A stretch of DNA of 64,000 nucleotides from Panonychus citri. Its lineage: Eukaryota > Arthropoda > Arachnida > Trombidiformes > Tetranychidae. Location: positions 186,001-250,000 of the forward strand of contig NW_026515408.1 of NCBI RefSeq assembly GCF_014898815.1, given 5' to 3'. The notes beneath the pieces are model-generated. The model was not told the origin of the DNA. It searched no databases and saw only the letters and a list, made by a program, of their open reading frames with translations. Shown here in pieces: positions 1-12,083 of this stretch (its first letter is position 1; every line of letters begins with the position of its first letter). Made by a program: the position numbers and the translations under genes.

Positions 1-640
1 TGGTGTTTGTCATTCCAATTTTTGTCGATGTTGATGTAGACCCACCTGATAAATAATTTGATTGTACATTTGTTGTAGGAATATTGGTATCGTTTTCAAT
101 CTCCATGTCCCTGAATGAGGTAGAATCTGCAGGTGACATGCTTGCAATTTGCGAAACAATGTCTTTATATTCACTCATTTTCAGCAGAATGTAGTTTTGT
201 CCTCTGTGGTTTGTTGCCAACTGTAAATTTCTCAATTTTGCTTGTAACATTCTCTCTCTGATTGATAAATTATTAATAATCTTAAACTTTTCAGCTTTAT
301 GAGGTATATTTGGTAAGTGTGTGGAAACAGGATCAGTTTGAATTGATATATCTCGAGTATCATGACATTTTTCATGTTTGATTTTTATAAGATGAGCATC
401 AATTTCACGTATTGGATTAATCTGATATCTTATGGATACAGTTTTCTCTTCTAGCTCTTTTAAAATGTTATTCTCTCTCCTTAGAAGGTCAATGTTTTTC
501 TTAATGTTTTTGATTGTCTCAATCAAATAATCTCGTTTTTGATGAATGTTACATGGGTTTTTGGTATTTGGGGTATGCCCCTTCCTCAGATCAATCATAG
601 CTTGAGCTAAGCGCTCTTCAAGAGATAAATCTACTTCCAT
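1..640 (-). CDS. Coiled-coil protein, N-terminal part, runs off left edge
   Basis: An open frame of 213 codons reads leftwards from an ATG at 640 to the window edge without a stop. A TGA lies in the same frame shortly upstream, so 640 is a sound start. The protein begins MEVDLSLEERLAQAM and has a heptad-like stretch rich in K, E, I and L (about residues 35-75, with KNIKKNIDLLRREN), then a more polar middle and a Ser/Thr-rich end (GGSTSTSTK). No enzymatic motif is visible and I do not recognise the family. A scaffold or coiled-coil role is inferred from composition only. Codon use looks like real coding DNA: no stops in 640 nt of AT-rich sequence. The C-terminus lies outside the window. Confidence 0.7.
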   Translation of the reverse strand, partial: MEVDLSLEERLAQAMIDLRKGHTPNTKNPCNIHQKRDYLIETIKNIKKNIDLLRRENNILKELEEKTVSIRYQINPIREIDAHLIKIKHEKCHDTRDISIQTDPVSTHLPNIPHKAEKFKIINNLSIRERMLQAKLRNLQLATNHRGQNYILLKMSEYKDIVSQIASMSPADSTSFRDMEIENDTNIPTTNVQSNYLSGGSTSTSTKIGMTNT

Positions 641-2133
641 GTTGCAAGGTAATCACACACTCCGAAAAAAAAATTGATACAAAAACAGAGGAGTGGAAAA
701 GATGAATGGAAAGAGAGAAAAAGAGAAAGGGAAAGTGAAAGAGAAAGAAGAAAGAGAAAGACAAATATAGGAAGAAAAAGATGAAAGAAAAAAAAAGAAT
801 TGAGAGAAGAACAAAGTGAAAAATAAATTGATACAATATATAAATAGATGATTTCACTTGTGATAAAAGTTCCAAGCAATAGTTTACACAAATTTTGATA
901 AACAATTACGAAAAAAAATTAATTATTACAAATAAAAATAGAAAAATGATTAATTGTTCCAATAAAAACAAGTCCAGAACAAAGACAAAAATCTGAGTTT
1001 TTTTGTTTTCTTTTTGTTTTCTTTTTCTACTGAACCACAGATGGCGCTACTTTCGAAGATGCTCGATAAATAGCCTCATTGTTATTCTCACTGAAAACTT
1101 TCATTCTTAATCAATTTCTGAACGAAATTATTATTAGTTAATTGTTGTTAATTTCTAGTCTTTTCTTGGGTTAATTGGTAGCAATTTACTAGACATTTCC
1201 ATTAATTCCGACAATTAGCTCTTCCTGATTTTCTTTCAAATAACTTTTTTCATCATCGACTAATTTAATCAATTGATTGACGAAACGATTATTATTCAAT
1301 TGTTGTTACCATTTGATAACAATTTAATTATTTCACGAACAAAATTCAATGATCAACTTTGATGACCTTAACAATAAAATAATTTTGCCTTAGGTTAATC
1401 AAGTCGATCAACCGATGGTAAACTTTCAATTACGATTAAGCAAAAGTTAATCAAGGTCATTTCCGGGTTTCCTTTAATTAGTAAATTATTTATCGAGGAC
1501 AATTAATAACTATTATCAACATTTCTACCCTTTGTTAATTGTTGTTTCCAATTGGGAAACAATTAGTTTTCTTTGATTCTTATTTTGATTTGTTGCAGTT
1601 AATTGTTAATCATTATAATCAGTAAGTGATTAACTTTATTTCCTTGTTGATGAGACAATTAATCATATGATTTAATATGATTACATATTTTGACTTAGCA
1701 ATTAAGTTTAGTTACACTGACGGAAGTCACAATCAATTGTGTTTGGTTAATTTTCAAACGGTAATTTAGTAATTATAATTCATTGGAAACTTAAATCATC
1801 AATTGTAATCTTTAATCAAATCAATCCAACGATTAAAGATCAAGTTTTGGTCAATCAAAAAAAACAAACAATTTAACAAAATTGACCCAAAAGTTGATTG
1901 ATCATCCTGAAAAGGTTAATGGTCGAGTTGAAGAATCAAATCAGAATTAATTGTAAAGTTAATCTTATTTACCAAATTGATTGAATGATTATCGTTAATG
2001 AAAACTAATCATTTACCATTAGAAGATCAAGTCAGTTGATTGAGAAGCTGCTTAAATGTTACGAACAAATAATCAAACAAAGAGTAGAAAAGATTATTCT
2101 GATGATTAATTAACTAATTAACTTATATTTGTT
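641..2133. other. Gene-free spacer
   Basis: No convincing gene. The block just upstream of the coiled-coil gene (about 680-815) is a long purine-rich tract (GA-rich on the + strand) that creates low-complexity frames on the other strand. An agatggcg word lies at 1039-1046, the same word found upstream of subfamily B F-box genes. The rest is very AT-rich with many attaat/aattg words. Confidence 0.6.
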
Positions 2134-2496
2134 GGTTCCTCCTCATTTTGACAGTAAAGATTTTAAGTGAATAGTGAATTTTGAGTTGAATCCTTTTGTC
2201 TTTGAATTGAGTAAGTTGAAAAGTCACTGATTCATCGGTATTAATTGCTGATTAGGTTGAGAGTCCGAGGCCCTCCGGGCCATTAATTGATTACTAATTA
2301 GGTTTATGTCTCACACCTAACCAAAGATGACCAAACTTCATTCAGAACAGCACCAAGATAAACCAAATTAATATCAATTGAAATGAATTTTAGGAAAATT
2401 TTCTCTTAAAAACTAAGAAAATTAACAAAGACAAAAGGATTAAACCAAAGATTAACTATTCACCTAGAAGCTTTATTGTGAATATGAGGACGCACC
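2134..2496. mobile_element. MITE family M1, copy 1
   Basis: A 363-bp non-coding element. Its ends are imperfect inverted repeats (left GGTTCCTCCTCATTTTGACA; the right end reads inward GGTGCGTCCTCATATTCACA). The interior shares long blocks with copies at 9490-9918 and 38143-41209: a palindromic ggccctccgggcc word, the phrase aacttcattcagaacagcac, and aatccttttgtctttg near both ends in inverted orientation. No clear target-site duplication remains on this copy, so it is probably old. Confidence 0.7.
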
Positions 2497-2689
2497 GAAA
2501 AATTTTTATGACCTTGAGTTCAGAAGTTATTCAAAAAACAAATCTGTTAATTTAACGTAATCGCCCTGTAGATGCTCAAAATTCTAGAAATAGTTTTAAT
2601 CGGTATTTGTTCAAAATGTTCACGGCTCATTTACGATCGATAATAAACTCATTTGCATAGTGATAATGATAGAGATGAAGTCAAAACTT

Positions 2690-2938
2690 TTAATTTCAAT
2701 TCAATTTTTACTCTATTTAGGGAGGAGACATTAGATTTAACTAAAAACTGATAAATTAATCGAAAAGGATTAACTATCAGTAGATTGGTAGCAAATCCGG
2801 TCCGGAGCTTCATTAGTTTGCTTTGGTTTAGGAAAACATCAGTTGATTTTTATACGTTAACTAATTAACCTAATCAGTTGAATTTTTGATTTCTTGTCAA
2901 TATTTTCATTCATTTTCTTAACAATTGAGTTTTTTTCA
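2690..2938 (+). promoter_or_regulatory. Conserved upstream block of subfamily A gene
   Basis: The sequence just before the first F-box gene (GAGGAGACAT, CGAAAAGGATTAACTATCAG, CGGAGCTTCATTAGTTTGCT, AACATCAGTTGATTT) recurs in the opposite orientation upstream of the - strand genes starting at 20307, 44254 and 47466. Conservation of a non-coding block at the same place in four paralogues makes it the likely promoter region, although simple co-duplication would look the same. Confidence 0.45.
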
Positions 2939-4540
2939 ATGGAATTGGGTGATTTACCTTACGATTGTCTATCGTGTATATTTGATTGTATTCCTGATCT
3001 TAAATCGCTTTTAGATCTGTCAACAGGTAAGAAATTTTTTTGTGCTTTTTTATTTAGAAATGAGATTAATTCATGCATGTATTGTCATCATTGATCAGTT
3101 TGTAAACAATGGAACATTTTGGCGAATCAAAGATTGAAAAAAATTCGACATTTACATGGTAAGTTAATAATAAAAAGGTAATTTCATTGTGATTTGCAAA
3201 AATATTAACTATACGTCTTTTCAATTCTCGTTGCCCAAAGTTGAGCAAGATATCGATTCTGACCTTGCAGCATCTCCCAATCATCTTTACACGAACGATG
3301 TTGGATTGATGGAGAGAGTAAATGTCTCGAAAATGTTTCCAAATCTAAAGGTGAGTTCGCTTAACAAGAAAAAAATCTTTCTCTAATCCATTTCTCTTCG
3401 AACTTCAAGTTCTTCACCAAAGATTATACTCTTGAAACCACATGTACCTGCAAGATGATGGTCAATGTTTTGTCCACTTCGAAACCATTAATTGGGCTCA
3501 TTTGTGAAGATCCATGTCTCGTGTCAAATTCTCTTGACATTTTGTGTCATGTCGATATCGATGATATTGTTAAACACTGTGGTAGCCTCGAGTACCTGGA
3601 TTCATTGTATCGACCTTTTCTTGGCAGTTATTTCTTAAAATATAAATTTGGTCAGAATGTCAAATACTTCGAAGGTTCAATTGAAGGATACGACGACGAT
3701 GAGGAAGATAAAAATTATGATTTCATGTTCAAACAAATATATTTGCTATGTTATTACTTGAAACAAATGCCAAATCTTGAAGTTCTGCATCTGAAAGAAC
3801 CACCAAGTAATTATATTAATGGATTATTTACTATCTGAAATCATTCGGTATATTAATGACTTTTTCTTTACTTAGTTGAACCTCGTCTTTGGCCTTTACC
3901 GAAAAACATGAAGTTAAAGCAGATCGATTTTGACAACATTACGACAAAAACATTGGCCTTCCAGTTTTTATCTCGTTTTCCCAACTTGCGAAGTGTTTCT
4001 TTTAGCATTCGATCAGTGACAAACAAAGATGAAATTTTCGAAGTTTCCAACCCTTACCCGAATATCCAAGATTGCGCTCTACATATTGGAGGAATAGTAA
4101 GTTATCTGTGGTATTTTATGAATTAACCTTAATTGCGAATTCTATTTATCATCCAGTATCAGAACTTGCCTGTCGGATCGTTTAAGCTGATTAAAAGTAT
4201 TATGGTCAAGTTCCCTAATTGTACAAACCTGTTCATCCATCTCCTGAAAAATATTGCAATAACCAATGAGGATTTGATCGAGACAATCAAAATTTTACCG
4301 CATTTAACTCTATTAGTCTTGGATATAAAGAATTGGGGAGATACAAATACTATTGAGACAATCAGTAAATTCTGTCAATCGTCAGGTCGTCGAATATCCT
4401 TTTACTTGCTTCGCGATGATCGAATATGGAATCGCACGACCAGAACTGGATCATATACACGATATGCATTGAACAAAGATGTGGCGAATCATTTGAAGAC
4501 CGACAACAAATTCATTCGAAGCTTTTTTCGTTGTGAATGA
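2939..4540 (+). CDS. F-box/LRR-like protein, subfamily A (complete)
   Basis: Six exons: 2939-3026, 3099-3158, 3241-3350, 3410-3806, 3876-4096, 4157-4540; 419 residues, no interruption. Exons 1-2 give a classical F-box (MELGDLPYDCLSCIFD, then VCKQWNIL and RLKKIRHLH after the first intron). Exon 3 carries LYTNDVGLMERVNVSKMFPN. Exons 4-6 show LRR-like phrases (HCGSLEYLDSL, MPNLEVL, FPNLRSV, LPHLTLLVLD), an acidic patch (DDDEEDK) and a conserved C-terminus ending FIRSFFRCE. The start was chosen at MEL because all paralogues begin there. By family, F-box proteins bind Skp1 and bring a substrate to a cullin ubiquitin ligase; the substrate here is unknown. A near-identical copy of its 3' half lies at 8163-8771. 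Confidence 0.85.
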
Positions 4541-5628
4541 AAAGAATTGAATTTCTCTTCAATCTTTCGGTTGTTCAATATTTGGTTTTTCTTATTACAT
4601 GAAACAACAAGTGAAAACCATCATTTATCATAATAATAATTAGTTTTATTCTCGATCTCGATATTGACGTTTTGAGCTTTCATAAGCTCAATCAGTCATC
4701 TTTCCTCTATACTTTTTTTACTTTTAACTGAGATTATTACAATAATACAGTTCCACACAATTTTCAAGTGTTTTGCTTACTATTCAATTGAATAAATAAA
4801 TGACTCAAATCATTAATTCTTCAAACAGCATTTAGAGAAATGAAGATGCAAACATTTCCCAGTGTACATAATTATCTGGACAACTAAAATAAATCTCATT
4901 TGCTTAGGAAAATAATCTAAATCCATTCAAGTCAATAAACTTTTTTAATCTTTGATAAAAGTGAAAAATTGATTCATGAAGATAATAGATGTTGATTGAT
5001 ATGATATTTGAATAAACGATAAAAGTGATTAATGAAAATATCTTTTTGTTCAAGAGAATCAAATATCAGCAAATGATTTCAGCTGAAAAACTGTTAATTA
5101 TTGAATTAAATGCCCTGAACTATCCGTTTAAAGTAATTTATATTCAACTGATTGAAATAAACTTGGAAAATATGAAATTCATTGAGAAAACGTTTCACCT
5201 ATTAGAGATTAGGTTAATTTTGCACAATTGATTGGTAACTATGAATGTAGATAATAATGAAGTAGCACTCAAGATATGTCTGTCAGCTCAACATTTTCAA
5301 TTTTCCGCTAATTTTTTTCGGCTTGAGGTTCGATTTGAGCGTTTCAGGAGCTCCGGGCCTTTCTTTGGCCATAACGAATAATAATAGTGAAGATCTAATT
5401 TGACAAACACAATTAACTGGACAATTGAGTCCATTTTCATAAGTAGCTTGAAACTTGAGCCGAAAGGAAATCAGCTTTAAGCAAAAATGTTGAGCCGACG
5501 GACTTGATTGTTTTTATTTTGCAAAAATCAATTGATTAAATCAATCTGATTTATACCAGTTGAATTTATCAGTCCAAAAAATTGAACGTTCTGTTTGTTA
5601 TTTTCTAAAAATAATTACATTTGTGACA
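4541..5628. other. Spacer: 3' flank repeat and shared promoter block
   Basis: No gene. 4925-5095 is a copy, inverted, of the repeat found after the Rho gene (ends with atttcagctgaaaaactg). 5247-5560 is near-identical to 10097-10420 upstream of the gene at 10467 and includes cggcttgaggttcgatttga and a gctccgggcc word; it is probably the promoter of the next gene. Confidence 0.5.
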
Positions 5629-7218
5629 ATGGAATTGACTGATTTACCTTACGATTGTTTATCGTATATATTTGATTGTATTCCTGATCTTAAACTGCTT
5701 CTGGATATGTCAACAGGTAAGAAAATTTTGCTACTTATTTTATTTAGAAATGAGATTAAATTCATATTTCTATCATTGATCAGTTTGTAAACAATGGAAC
5801 ATTTTGGCGAATCAAAGATTGAAAAAAATTCGACATTTACATGGTAAGTTAATAATAATAAGGTAATTTCATTGTGATTTACAAAAAAATTAACTCTGCG
5901 TCTTTTCAATTCTCGTTGCCCAAAGTTGAGCAAGATATCGATTCTGACCTTGCAGCATCTCCCAATCATCTTTACACGAACGATGTTGGATTGATGGAGA
6001 GAGTAAATGTCTCGAAAATGTTTCCAAATCTCAAGGTGAGTTCATTCAAGTAGAAAGAAATCTTTTCTAATCAATTTCTCCATCTAACTTGCAGTTCTTC
6101 ACCAAAAGTTACACACTCGAAACCACGTGTACCTGTAAAATGTTGGTCAATGTTTTATCAACTTCGAAACCGTTAATTGGGCTCATGTGTGAAGCTCCAT
6201 GTCTTGCCGCGGGTCCAAAGGATATGACTCCTTGTTGCCACGTCGATATTGATGAGATTGTTAAACATTGTGGTAGCCTCGAGTATCTGGATTCATTGTA
6301 TCGACCTTTTCTTCGTAGTTATTTCGTAAAATATAAATTTGGTCAGAATGTGAAATACTTTGAAAGTTACATAGAAGGTTACGACTATTATGAGGAAGAT
6401 AAAGATTATGATGCCATGTTCAAAGAAATATATTTTCTATGTTACTACATACAACAAATGCCAAATCTTGAAGTTCTTCGTCTGAGAGATCCACCGAGTA
6501 ATTATGATGACGTATTATGTGTTCTCTAAATTGACTTTTTCTTTACTTAGTTGAACCTCGTCTTTGGCCTTTACCGAAAAACATGAACCTGAAACGGATC
6601 GATTTTGAGGACATTACGACAAACACATTGGCCTTACAGTTCTTATCTCGTTTGCCCAATTTGCGAAGTGTTTCTTTGGACGTTCAATCAGTGGTAGATG
6701 AAGATGCTGTTTTCGAAGTTTCCGATACTTACCCCAATATCCAAGATTGCGCTCTACACGTTGCAATGGTGAGTTTTCTGTGGTATTTTATGAATTAACC
6801 TTAATTGTGAATTCTATTTATCATCTAGTATCAAAACTCGCCTGTCGGATCATCGAAGCTGATTAAAAGTATTATGGTCAAGTTCCCTAATTGTTCAAAC
6901 CTGTGCATTCATGTGCAACAAGGAATGACGATAACTAATGAGGATTTGATCGAGATAATCAAAATGTTGCCCAATTTAACTCTATTTGTCTTGGATGTAT
7001 GGAATTGGGGTGATGCAAATACTATTGATACAATCGATAAATTCTGTAAATCAATAGGTCGTCGAATATCCTTTTACTTGCTTCGCGATAATGCAAAATG
7101 GAATGACTTACTTAGAACTGATTTATATACACGATACGCATTGAACGAAGATGTTGAGAATCATGTGAAGACCGACAACAAATTCATTCGGAGCTTTTTT
7201 TGTTGCGAAAAAAAGTAA
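5629..7218 (+). CDS. F-box/LRR-like protein, subfamily A (complete)
   Basis: Exons 5629-5716, 5784-5843, 5926-6035, 6095-6497, 6551-6768, 6829-7218; 422 residues with every splice junction in phase. The F-box begins MELTDLPYDCLSYIFD and continues in exon 2 with VCKQWNIL. Exon 4 has the two-residue-longer Cys-rich stretch (CEAPCLAAGPKDMTPCCHVD) also seen in the gene at 10467, which is its closest neighbour and shares its promoter block. An in-frame ATG at 5560 would add 23 residues; I prefer 5629, which matches the other members. Leucine-rich repeats in exons 4-6 are the presumed substrate-binding part. Confidence 0.85.
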
Positions 7219-7768
7219 AAACTCTTCATCTTTCTGCTATTAACTTTTAGATTGTCAAGATAATTCGATTCTTTTTCTTGCCAAGTGTTTGTTTACTTGT
7301 TAATTGGGTAAGATGAGTGTTAATGGTTGGAGGTGATGCTAATATTTATTCAACACACTTATTCCTGTGTTTGTTTAAATTAGGTTAGGTCTTCATTAAA
7401 AGGGTCAAAATCTACAGAGGAAGGCCCGGAGGGCCTGGGACTATCAAACAAGCGCACAATTAACCCAAAATTCAGCTATATTTTGACATTTTGAGCTAAT
7501 GGACACCAACAATAATTGTTTTGAATAACCATTGGCTCAACCTTCAACCATTAACGCTCATCGCACTGTTAATTGAATCAATAAAGGATTCGGAATCATT
7601 AATTTAAACAGTTGAAACTTTTTTAATCTTTGATAAAATTGAAAAATTGGCTCATGAAGATAATAGATGTTGATTGATTTGATATTGGAATGAATGGTAA
7701 AAGTGATTAATGAAAATATCTTTTTGTTTAAGAGAAGCAAAAAAATATCAGCAAATGATTTCAGCTGA
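7219..7768. other. Spacer with 3' flank repeats
   Basis: No gene seen. Contains the 3' untranslated-like sequence shared with 12240-12420, a ggcccggagggcc word near 7427, and an inverted copy of the Rho 3' flank repeat at about 7600-7768. Confidence 0.5.
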
Positions 7769-8146
7769 AAAACTGAGCTTCAAAGTTTCTTTGTATTTTC
7801 TGGAATCCTTTTTGTTTAAATAAAGAATAAGGAAGATGAAGGTACCATTTGGTAAATCGATTGGTCTTAGAATAACATTCATCTTATCACTGTGTATGTT
7901 CAATATCATGGGTTCGATCATGATTAACTCAGTCGTCGAGCTTATTGAAATTAGTAATCAACTTGAACCTAACAACTGATCAAAAATCAACAAGGTTCAT
8001 ATTAGTAAATGGCCACACTAACGAGAGCAAAATGAACACAAACTTCACTTAGTAAGAGATGAAAACGATATTCACACAAATGTGACAGAGGTAAAATTTT
8101 TGAGGATTACGATGTTATTGTCGAGGAAATTTATTCATTAATTAAA
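7769..8146 (+). repeat. Duplicated block D1, copy 1
   Basis: About 380 bp repeated almost base for base at 12487-12868 (direct orientation, roughly 97 percent identical by eye). It starts in sequence related to the Rho 3' flank (actgagcttcaaagtttc) and ends at tcattaattaaa. It contains the small ORF at 7836-7979. Each copy lies after a subfamily A F-box gene, so it may have moved as part of a larger duplication. Confidence 0.75.
7836..7979 (+). CDS. Small ORF with a hydrophobic N-terminus (47 aa)
   Basis: ATG to TGA, 47 codons, starting MKVPFGKSIGLRITFILSL and followed by more hydrophobic residues: it resembles a signal peptide or a single membrane segment. The twin ORF at 12560-12703 keeps the same length with four base changes (two silent, two replacing: S to Y and N to Y). 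There is no homologue I recognise and no splice donor that is clearly used after it. It may be a first exon, a tiny secreted peptide, or chance. Confidence 0.3.
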   Translation: MKVPFGKSIGLRITFILSLCMFNIMGSIMINSVVELIEISNQLEPNN

Positions 8147-8162
8147 GCGCAACAACAACAAT

Positions 8163-8771
8163 ACAACATTACGACAAAAACATTGGCCTTCCAGTTCTTA
8201 TCTCGTTTTCCCAACTTGCGAAGTGTTTCTTTTAGCATTCGATCAGTGACAAACAAAGATGAAATTTTCGAAGTCTCCAACCCTTACCTGAATATCCAAG
8301 ATTGCGCTCTACATATTGGAGGAATAGTAAGTTTTCTGTGGTATTTTATGAATTAACCTTAATTGCGAATTCTTATTTATCATCCAGTATCAAAACTTGC
8401 CTGTCGGATCGTTGAAGCTGATTAAAAGTATTATGGTCAAGTTCCCTAATTGTACAAACCTGTTCATCCATCTCCTAAAAAATATTGAAATAACTAATGA
8501 GGATTTGATCGAAATAATCAAAATTTTACCACATTTAACTCTATTAGTCTTTGATATAAAGAATTGGGGAGATGCAAATACTATTGAGACAATCGATAAA
8601 TTCTGTCAATCGTCAGGTCGTCGAATATCCTTTTACTTGCTTCGCGATGATCGAATATGGAATCGCACGACCAGAACTGGATCATATACACGATATGCAT
8701 TGAACAAAGATGTGGCGAATCATTTGAAGACCGACAACAAATTCATTCGAAGCTTTTTTCGTTGTGAATGA
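8163..8771 (+). pseudogene. F-box gene fragment, exons 5-6 only
   Basis: Starts abruptly inside exon 5 (homologous to 3936 of the first gene) and continues through the end of exon 5 at 8326, the intron and exon 6 at 8388-8771. The reading frame of exon 6 is open and differs from the first gene by only a few residues (for example DIKNWGDANT versus DTNT). With no F-box, exon 3 or exon 4 it cannot make the family protein. It is a recent 3'-end duplication; similarity continues past the stop to about 8890. Confidence 0.8.
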
Positions 8772-9489
8772 AAAGAATTGAATTTCTCTTCAATCTTTCG
8801 GTTGTTCAATATTTGGTTTTTCTTATTACATGAAACAACAAGTGAAAATCATCATTTATCATAATAATAATTAGTTTTATTCTCGATCTCTATTTCCCAA
8901 TGTACATAATTATCTGGACAACTAAAATAAATCTCATTTGTTTAGGAAAATAATCTAAATCCATTCAAGTCAATAAACTTTTTTAATCTTTGATAAAAGT
9001 GAAAAATTGATTCATGAAGATAATAGATGTTGATTGGTATGATATTCGAATAAACAATAAAAGTGATTAATGAAAATATCGTTTTGTTCAAGAGAATCAA
9101 AAAAATAACAGCAAATAATTTTAGCTGAAAAACTGTTAGTTATTGAATTAAATGGCCTGAACTATCCGTCTAAAGTAATTTACATGTATGATGTAGGCTT
9201 TTTGAATTTTCTCAGCACTGAGATAGTCGATAAACCTTAGAATAACGAGAATAAGCAGAAATAATTAATTTTTTATTTCATTTGAAACTTTCATGATTTA
9301 AATTAAACTTATCACTAAAATATCATAGACAGAATGAAATGTTTGAATCTGTTTCTGAGCCTATTTAAAGTGTTTCACTTGAATTTTAAAAGAAAATTGT
9401 TAATCCTTTAAATCGCTAATCTGTTTCATTTGATCTTTAAGCCGTTTCAGTTTCTCTTTAAATTGTTCATATCGAACGACTGTATATTC
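8772..9489. other. Spacer, no gene seen
   Basis: 3' flank sequence copied from the first F-box gene (to about 9140, including the inverted Rho-flank repeat) followed by unrelated AT-rich DNA to the MITE. Confidence 0.5.
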
Positions 9490-9918
9490 GATTCTCCCTC
9501 GTTTTCACAATATTTTAAGTAAACATTGAAGTTAATCCTTTTGTCTTTGCTAGATTTAAATAGGATGAATGTAAAATTTTTGCGATTCATAGGTATTGTA
9601 GCTGAGTAGGTTGAGTGTCCGAGGCCCTCCGGGCCCTTGGTTATTTTATTAATTATGTTGGAAGTCCGAGGCCCTCCGGGCCGTTGATTGTTATAATTAA
9701 TTAGGTTTACTTCTCACACCTAATCAAACCAAACCAAAAATTACCAAACTTCATTCAGAACAGCACCAACAGTTTCAACCAAATCTATCAATTGAATGAA
9801 TTCTCTGAAAATTTTAGCCTGAAATAGTACTAATTTACAAAGACAAAAGGATTAAACTAGAGATTTACTATTTACTTAAAAGATTAACGAGAGGTCATTG
9901 TGAAAACGAGGAGACACC
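9490..9918. mobile_element. MITE family M1, copy 2 (with 8-bp TSD)
   Basis: A 429-bp element with terminal inverted repeats: left GATTCTCCCTCGTTTTCACA, right end read inward GGTGTCTCCTCGTTTTCACA. It is flanked by the perfect 8-bp direct repeat gtatattc (9482-9489 and 9919-9926). The interior has two ggccctccgggcc words and no ORF. It supplies the uninterrupted version of the site where the LTR retrotransposon at 38379 inserted into copy 3. Confidence 0.85.
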
Positions 9919-10466
9919 GTATATTCAACTGATTGAAATAAACTTGGAAAATATGAAATTCATTGAGAAAAACGAAAAAGAAAAACCTTTTAGAGATTAT
10001 GTTAATTTTTAGCAATTGATTGGTAACTACATATAAATATGAATATATACTGTATAAATGTAGATAATTGCACATTCTTGTTAATCTTTTAATTGAATCG
10101 TAGCACTCAAGATATGTCTGTCAGCTCAACATTTTCAATTTTCCGCTAATTTTTTTCGGCTTGAGGTTCGATTTGAGCGTTTCAGGAGCTCCGGGCCTTT
10201 CTTTGGCCATAACGAATAATAATAGTGAAGACCTAATTTGACAAACACAATTAACTGGACAATTGAGTCCATTTTCATAAGAAGCTTGAAACTTGAGCCG
10301 AAAGGAAATCAGCTTTAAGCAAAAATGTTGAGCCGACGGACTTGATTGTTTTTATTTTGCAAAAATCAATTGATTAAATCAACTTGATTTATACCAGTTG
10401 AATTTATCAGTCCAAAAAATTAAACGTTCTGTTTGTTATTTTCTAAAAATAATTACATTTGTGACA
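9919..10466 (+). promoter_or_regulatory. Upstream region of the 10467 gene
   Basis: 10097-10420 duplicates 5247-5560 almost exactly, ending in the same acatttgtgacaatgg before the start codon. The first part has a truncated 3' flank repeat. No other gene is seen. Confidence 0.45.
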
Positions 10467-12083
10467 ATGGAATTGACTGATTTACCTTACGATTGTTTAT
10501 CGTGTATATTTGACTGTGTTCCTGATCTTAAACTGCTTCTGGATATGTCAACAGGTAAAAAAATTTTGTGCTTTTTTTATTTTGCATTAATAGATTCATA
10601 TTTTTATGATTGATCAGTTTGTAAACAATGGAACATTTTGGCGAAACAAAGATTGAAAAAAATTCGCCATTTACATGGTAGGTTAAGTATAATAAGGTAA
10701 TTTCATTGTGATTTACGAAAAGATTATATTAACTTCACTATCTTTTCAATTCTCCTTATCCATGGCCAAAGTTGAGCAAGATATCGAATCTGATCTTGCA
10801 GCATCTCCCAATCATCTTTACACGAACGATGTTGGATTGATGGAGAGAGTAAATGTCTCGAAAATGTTTCCAAATCTAAAGGTGAGTTCGCTTAACAAGA
10901 AAAAAATCTTTCTCTAATCCATTTCTCTTCGAACTTCAAGTTCTTCACCAAAGATTATACTCTTGAAACCACGTGTACCTGTAAAATGTTGGTCAATGTT
11001 TTATCAACTTCGAAACCATTAATTGGGCTCATGTGTGAAGATCCATGTCTTGCCGCGGGTCCAAGGGATATGACTAGTTGCTGTCACGTCGATGTTGATG
11101 AGATTGTTAAACATTGTGGTAGCCTCGAGTATCTGGATTCATTGTATCGACCTTTTATTCGTAGTTATTTCTTAAAATACAAATTTGGTCAGAATTTGAA
11201 ATACTTTGAAAGTTATATAGAAGGTTACGACAATTATGAGGAAGATAAAGATTATGATTTCATGTTCAAAGAAATCTATCTACTGTGTAACTACTTGAAA
11301 CAAATGCCAAACCTTGAAGTTCTTCGTCTGAGAGATCCGCCAAGTAATTATGATGACGAATTATGTGTGCTCTAAATTCATTTGAGATACTAATGACTTT
11401 TTCTTCACTCAGTTGAACCTCGTCTTTGGCCTTTACCGAAAAACATGAACCTTAAACAAATCGATTTTGAAGACATTACGACAAACACATTGGCCTTTCA
11501 GTTCTTATCTCGGTTGCCCAATTTGCGAAGTGTTTCTTTGGACGTTCGATTGGTGGAAGATGAAGATGAAATTTTCGAAGTTTCCAATACTTACCCGAAT
11601 ATCCAAGATTGCGCTCTACACATTTCAATAGTAAGTTTTCTGTGGTATCTTATGAATTAACCTTAATTGCGAATTCTATTTATCATCTAGTATCAAAACC
11701 CACCTATTGGATCATTGAAGCTGATTAAAAGTATTATGGTCAAGTTCCCTAATTGTACAAACCTGTGCATTCATCTTCAAAAAGGAATGACGATAACTAA
11801 TGAGGGTTTGATCGAAATAATCAAAATTTTACCACATTTAACTCTATTAGTCTTGGATGTATGGAATTGGGGTGATGCAAATACTATTGATACAATTGAT
11901 AAATTCTGTAAATCAACAGGTCGTCGAATATCCTTTTACTTGCTTCGCGATAATGCACATGTAAATTCCACACGCAGAACTGGTTTATATACACGATACG
12001 CATTGAACGAAGATGTTGCGAATCATTTGAAGACCGACAACAAATTCATTAGGGACTTTTTTCGTTGTGAACAAAAGTATTGA
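10467..12083 (+). CDS. F-box/LRR-like protein, subfamily A (complete)
   Basis: Exons 10467-10554, 10618-10677, 10772-10881, 10941-11343, 11413-11630, 11691-12083; 423 residues, all junctions in phase. The exon 1 donor is gtaaaa and the exon 2 donor gtaggt, both weaker than in sister genes but still GT. F-box MELTDLPYDCLSCIFDCVPD plus VCKQWNIL; conserved ERVNVSKMFPN; Cys-rich LMCEDPCLAAGP; LRR-like MPNLEVLRL and LPHLTLLVLD. The C-terminus ends FFRCEQKY. Together with 5629-7218 it forms a close pair with duplicated promoters, suggesting tandem duplication of the whole gene. Confidence 0.85.

Noticed and set aside
618..905. Two overlapping - strand frames rich in Phe, Leu and Ser
   Set aside because: They are translations of a GA-rich simple tract upstream of the coiled-coil gene; composition is that of low-complexity DNA, not a protein.
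3066..3284. Minus-strand ORF over the F-box gene, repeated at 5649-5969
   Set aside because: It is the antisense of exons 2-3; the repeat only reflects paralogy of the sense gene.
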